DNA of 64,000 nucleotides from Pilaira anomala (Eukaryota; Mucoromycota; Mucoromycetes; Mucorales; Mucoraceae). The stretch lies in NCBI GenBank assembly GCA_025716855.1, contig JAIXMQ010000028.1, positions 62,001 through 126,000 of the forward strand, given 5' to 3'. The notes beneath the pieces are model-generated. The model had not been told where the DNA came from. It searched no databases and saw nothing but the letters and a program-made list of their open reading frames with translations. Every line of letters begins with the position of its first letter. Position 1 is the first letter of the stretch. This document shows, in pieces, positions 60,447-64,000 of this stretch. The position numbers and the translations under genes were made by a program.

Positions 60447-61961
60447 AGAAAGAGAGTTGAGGAGATAAAAAAAATGTTTTTTTTTATTTTACTTATTTGT
60501 GACACAAATGATTTTCCATCTGATTACGATTTTGTCCTTGTGTAACTGCAATCCCGATGATTAACAACTTATTAATGACAATAGATCAAACAATTTACTA
60601 AATTCTTTATTGTATGAAAAACAACCACAGATAATTAACTTATTGGGTTACGATAGCAACTCTATGATTCTCTATATTAAATGAATTTCTCTGTTAGGAT
60701 ACAACGTCTATTTACAGGTTTTTATTTTTTTTTTAAAAAAAAAAGAGAGAGAAATAACATTGATATCTTACATAACCACGATGAAATAATAAATCCAAAA
60801 AAAAAAAAAAAAAAAAAAAAATGCAATAGAAATTATGCAATGTAATATATTATGAAATGCTATCAAATATAAAATGCTCGCTGATTGGATTTTATTGGAA
60901 TCCAGGAGTTGTAAAAGCAGTCAATGTAAAATATGAAGAAGTCTATTGTTACACGTTATTGTTTTCCATGTTTATAAAAAAGCTATGATTATCCTTTTTG
61001 TTACATCATGCCTTGGGATAACGACTGTGTGTATGTATATATATATATATATATATAGATATTAAATAACGACTATGTCAAAAACTGAATAGTTTAAAAA
61101 AAAAAGGGGAGGGGGGAGTGGAAGATCTCTTTCTTTTTAAACACATCATTTAAAACTAAATTAGATATATATATATATGTATACAAACAAATATGAAAGG
61201 AGCGACATATAATAATCATTTAGCGACAATACAAAAAAAAACAGTAGCTGATAATACAAAAAAAGGCGAGCGGGAATTGAGAAACTAACTAAAAAATCTG
61301 CAATAAAGAAGGTATAAACCCGATATTGTATAATGATCATACGTGACTCCTATCATTTATTCACTCCTTGGTTATAAATGATAGTAATATGTGTTTACTT
61401 TTTCGAATTTTGATGTATATAAAATAAATAAATATTATATATATATATATATATATGAATGTAACATATGACTTTTTGGTGTAAATGACTTCTATACCCG
61501 AGTTTTTTTTTTTACTTAAAAACGGCTCTCGGTACAAAAATGATGAAAAGAAATAAAACGATACTAGTAGTAATATAAAGAATAGAAGAACCAAGGTTCA
61601 GTTTGAAAATATACCAAAAAAGAAGAAGGGTGCATTATATAAATGACATGTCTTTATATAATACACACTTCAATCGTCCTCCTTTCTTTATCTGTCGGAT
61701 GATCAAAAATAAAAAAATCAAAAAAAAAAGTATAAAAAGAACGAATGTTTGTAACCATTCTCCGTTTGAAAAAAAAACAATTTTTATCAGATCTTTTTTA
61801 TTGTTGCACGACCTTTCCTTCTTTTCCCTATATTTTATTTTTTCTTTATCTATTTTTTTTTTGTTTTTTTCTCAAGACAAAAAAAAAACATATAAACTTA
61901 TTATATATACACGAAAACAAAAATAACGATCAAATCACTTTTTTTTTAAAAAAAAGAAAAT
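59760..61961. other. 2.2-kb gene-free spacer
   Basis: PEX5 3' end (AATAAAAA near 59858), a (GA)n at 60135-60160, a 51-nt A-run at 60393-60443, another A-run at 60798-60821, (AT)n tracts near 61039-61057 and 61438-61456, and T(n)A(n) dyads at 60728-60744 and 61940-61955. Every open frame is homopolymer-driven. Confidence 0.5.
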
Positions 61962-63359
61962 ATGTCAAAAATCAATCATTATAATTATGTTCCAGCTTGC
62001 CCTGATGTACCAAATACTTCCAGGTAATTTTTTTTTTTTTTATACTTTTTGTTTTGCCAGGGTTATTACTTTTTTCTTTTTTTTTTTTTTTATAATAGTA
62101 TTCTAACTCTCTTTTAAATTTTCTTTTTGTAGTTCTTTCTCTCTAATCAATCGTCAAGAACCAATTCATGCTCGTATTAGTACTAATAACGAAAGAGGTA
62201 AAAAAAAAAAAAAATTCATTTAACTGATACCATTTTTAAAAAAATACAAGGTTTATTCACTCATTCTTTTTTATCTTAGATCGTCGACCAATAGATCCTC
62301 CTCCCATCGTTCAAATTAGATTGAATAACGCTACTCCGCAACAAACTGAGTATGTACTACCCTTGATCATCTAAGAAATTTTTGTTTATCTGATTTTTTT
62401 TTTTTTAGCTCATTTCATCAAAATTCTTATTTCTATATGTGCGCAAATTTAGCTCATCCAATCGACGATGAAGAAATTTATACTCCAACCCATAACGCTT
62501 TATCTGGTCAAACAGTTTCTTCCATGTACAAGTTGAAAGATATTGATAACCATGGTAAATATTTTAAAAAAAAATTTTTTAAAAAATATATATCATTATC
62601 TGATACTCATTATCAAATTATTAGATGGTGCCTTTTTCATTTTCGGTGATCTCTCTGTTAAAGTTGAAGGAAACTTTAGATTAAAACTTTCGTTATTTGA
62701 AATCACTTCCACTGGTGCCGTTTGTCTTAAGCACTTATTTACTAGCCCATTTACTGTTTACCCGACAAAGAAATTTCCCGGAATGCTGGATTCTACATTT
62801 TTATCAAGATCCTTTTCTGACCAGGGTGCTCGTATCCGTATTCGTAAAGAAAACCGTGCTCAAACGTAAAGTTTATTTTATTTTATGTATTTTGATATTC
62901 TCTTATTCTAACTTGTATTTTTTTTATAGTCCTATTGCTTGTCGTAAAAGAAAACTTGAGATCCAAACAGAACCATTCTTATTAGCACCTCGTCAAACCA
63001 GTCCAGTTACGCCTTCTCCTCTTACATTCAATGATACCTTAAACCCTGGTGGTTCCTATTATGAACGTAGAGGTAGTATCACCAGTAGTAGTACAGAAAG
63101 TGGAAGCGAAGGAAGTCCAGTCACCGCTCATTTTTCTTCTCCTTGCATCTCACTACCTTCTCTATCTTCTCCTCAACAATCTTATGATAAACTTTTTCCT
63201 GCTTTCTCTTACTTATCTACTCTACCTCCTACCACTTTTGATCCTACCGTCAAGCTTCCTCCTATTCGTCATTTGTTTGCACCTAAAAGACAAAAGACTG
63301 AAGAAGATGCTGTCCTGGCTATGATGCAACTTTCTCAAAACTCTCAAAGGTTATTTTAG
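61962..63359 (+). CDS. Velvet-domain regulator
   Basis: Velvet proteins (VeA/VelB/VosA/Ryp2) are fungal NF-kappaB-fold DNA-binding regulators of development and metabolism. Exons are 61962-62023, 62133-62197, 62280-62349, 62409-62554, 62625-62865 and 62930-63359, giving 337 residues. The velvet domain spans about 30-210: [83 protein letters not shown] and [14 protein letters not shown]. The rest is Ser/Thr/Pro-rich with a basic patch (CRKRK) that may be a nuclear signal, and a short C-terminal helix. Length and the single undivided domain fit the VosA/Ryp2-like type best; the subfamily is not certain. Confidence 0.93.
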
Positions 63360-64000
63360 AGAAAAAAAATTTACCTCTTTATTTAGAATCCTCTTTTCTT
63401 TTTTTTTTTTTTTTTACTTTTTATCTCTCTCACTTTTTTTTTTAATCTTGTAATATCATCTTTTTCCCTTTCTCTCCTATCACTTGCGCGCACATCACAT
63501 ATCATTCACTTTCATTACCTTGTATAATAACATCCGACCCTCTCTCTTTTTTCACCAACTCTTTTTTTTTTTCTTTTATCTCTTATTATTTAAATCATTG
63601 CACTAACTACACACTATATTAATTTTTTTTTGTTTATAAAAATCCCTACTTTTTTTTTTGGATCTTCCTTTCATTCTCTTCTTGACCTATTTGTATGTCA
63701 ATTAAGTATTTTATAATAAAATTATATTTATCTTTTATTTCATCAAGATATATGAATTCGTCTAGTTTTAATGAAGTTGTGCAATCTATTGAGTAACATA
63801 CGTACTCTTTTTTTTTTTCATTTACAGCCATATACTCAACAGTAAACGAGGTCTCTTTTAATGGGCTGTTAATTTAAGGTTTCATTTAGAATGAAATAGA
63901 AGACTGAAGTTGTCTACAGAAGAAAATAATAGTAAGAAAAAAAAAATCTCCAAAAAGTTTTTTTCTATTTACCAAAGTAGCTGTAAATATTTTGAGCGAA
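63360..64000. other. 3' region of the velvet gene to window end
   Basis: Pyrimidine-rich 3' flank with several T-runs and AATAAA near 63713-63720. No supported gene; a 61-codon reverse-strand frame (63646-63831) is Lys-rich and unconvincing. Confidence 0.45.

Overview
The window looks like nuclear DNA of an early-diverging filamentous fungus, most likely a Mucoromycota/Mucorales species. It is very A+T rich, with many A or T homopolymer tracts in introns and spacers. Genes carry several short GT-AG introns (about 55-100 bp). The gene set is fungal: velvet factor, Zn2Cys6 factor, PEX5, a Vrl1-type VPS9/ankyrin/PX protein, and allantoicase. Intergenic debris includes DIRS-like and LINE-like reverse-transcriptase scraps and decayed repeat families. 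All gene models below were spliced by eye; each keeps one open frame across all its exons.

Layout. 0-9 kb: a PP6/Sit4-type phosphatase, a decayed F-box/LRR-like gene, then a short-chain dehydrogenase (SDR) locus and repeat-rich DNA. 9-24 kb: a small orphan protein; an allantoicase/ureidoglycolate-lyase fusion; and, in opposite orientation, a peroxisomal (AKL-ending) oxalyl-CoA-synthetase-like ligase, a Zn2Cys6 transcription factor, a kelch membrane protein and a CDC26-like APC/C subunit. 24-26.8 kb is gene debris. 26.8-33 kb: a Rab6/Ypt6 GTPase, a seven-knuckle CNBP/Gis2 protein, a second kelch membrane protein and tRNA-Lys(UUU). 34-36.7 kb: a tail-to-tail pair of SDR genes. This block is the inverted partner of the locus at 4-6.2 kb, where the second SDR survives only as a 3' stub. 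38.5-49.5 kb: an STK32/YANK kinase, a Vrl1-like protein, a triple-module ankyrin protein resembling Hos4, and an anchorless cytochrome-b5 reductase. 49.9-57 kb is a graveyard of mobile elements, including a TTAA-flanked MITE-like element. 57.6-64 kb: PEX5 and a velvet-domain regulator.

The most connected set is at 13-20 kb. The fusion enzyme turns allantoate into glyoxylate and urea. Its convergent neighbour is predicted to be a peroxisomal ligase that activates oxalate, which can arise by oxidation of glyoxylate. A binuclear-zinc factor follows directly. This could be a small purine-nitrogen/oxalate locus, but that is inference. The main oddities are two neighbouring genes that each need a 7-nt micro-exon, the mosaic SDR inverted duplication, the TTAA-flanked element with a carried reading frame, and three CACGTG boxes at 11-bp spacing just upstream of the tRNA.
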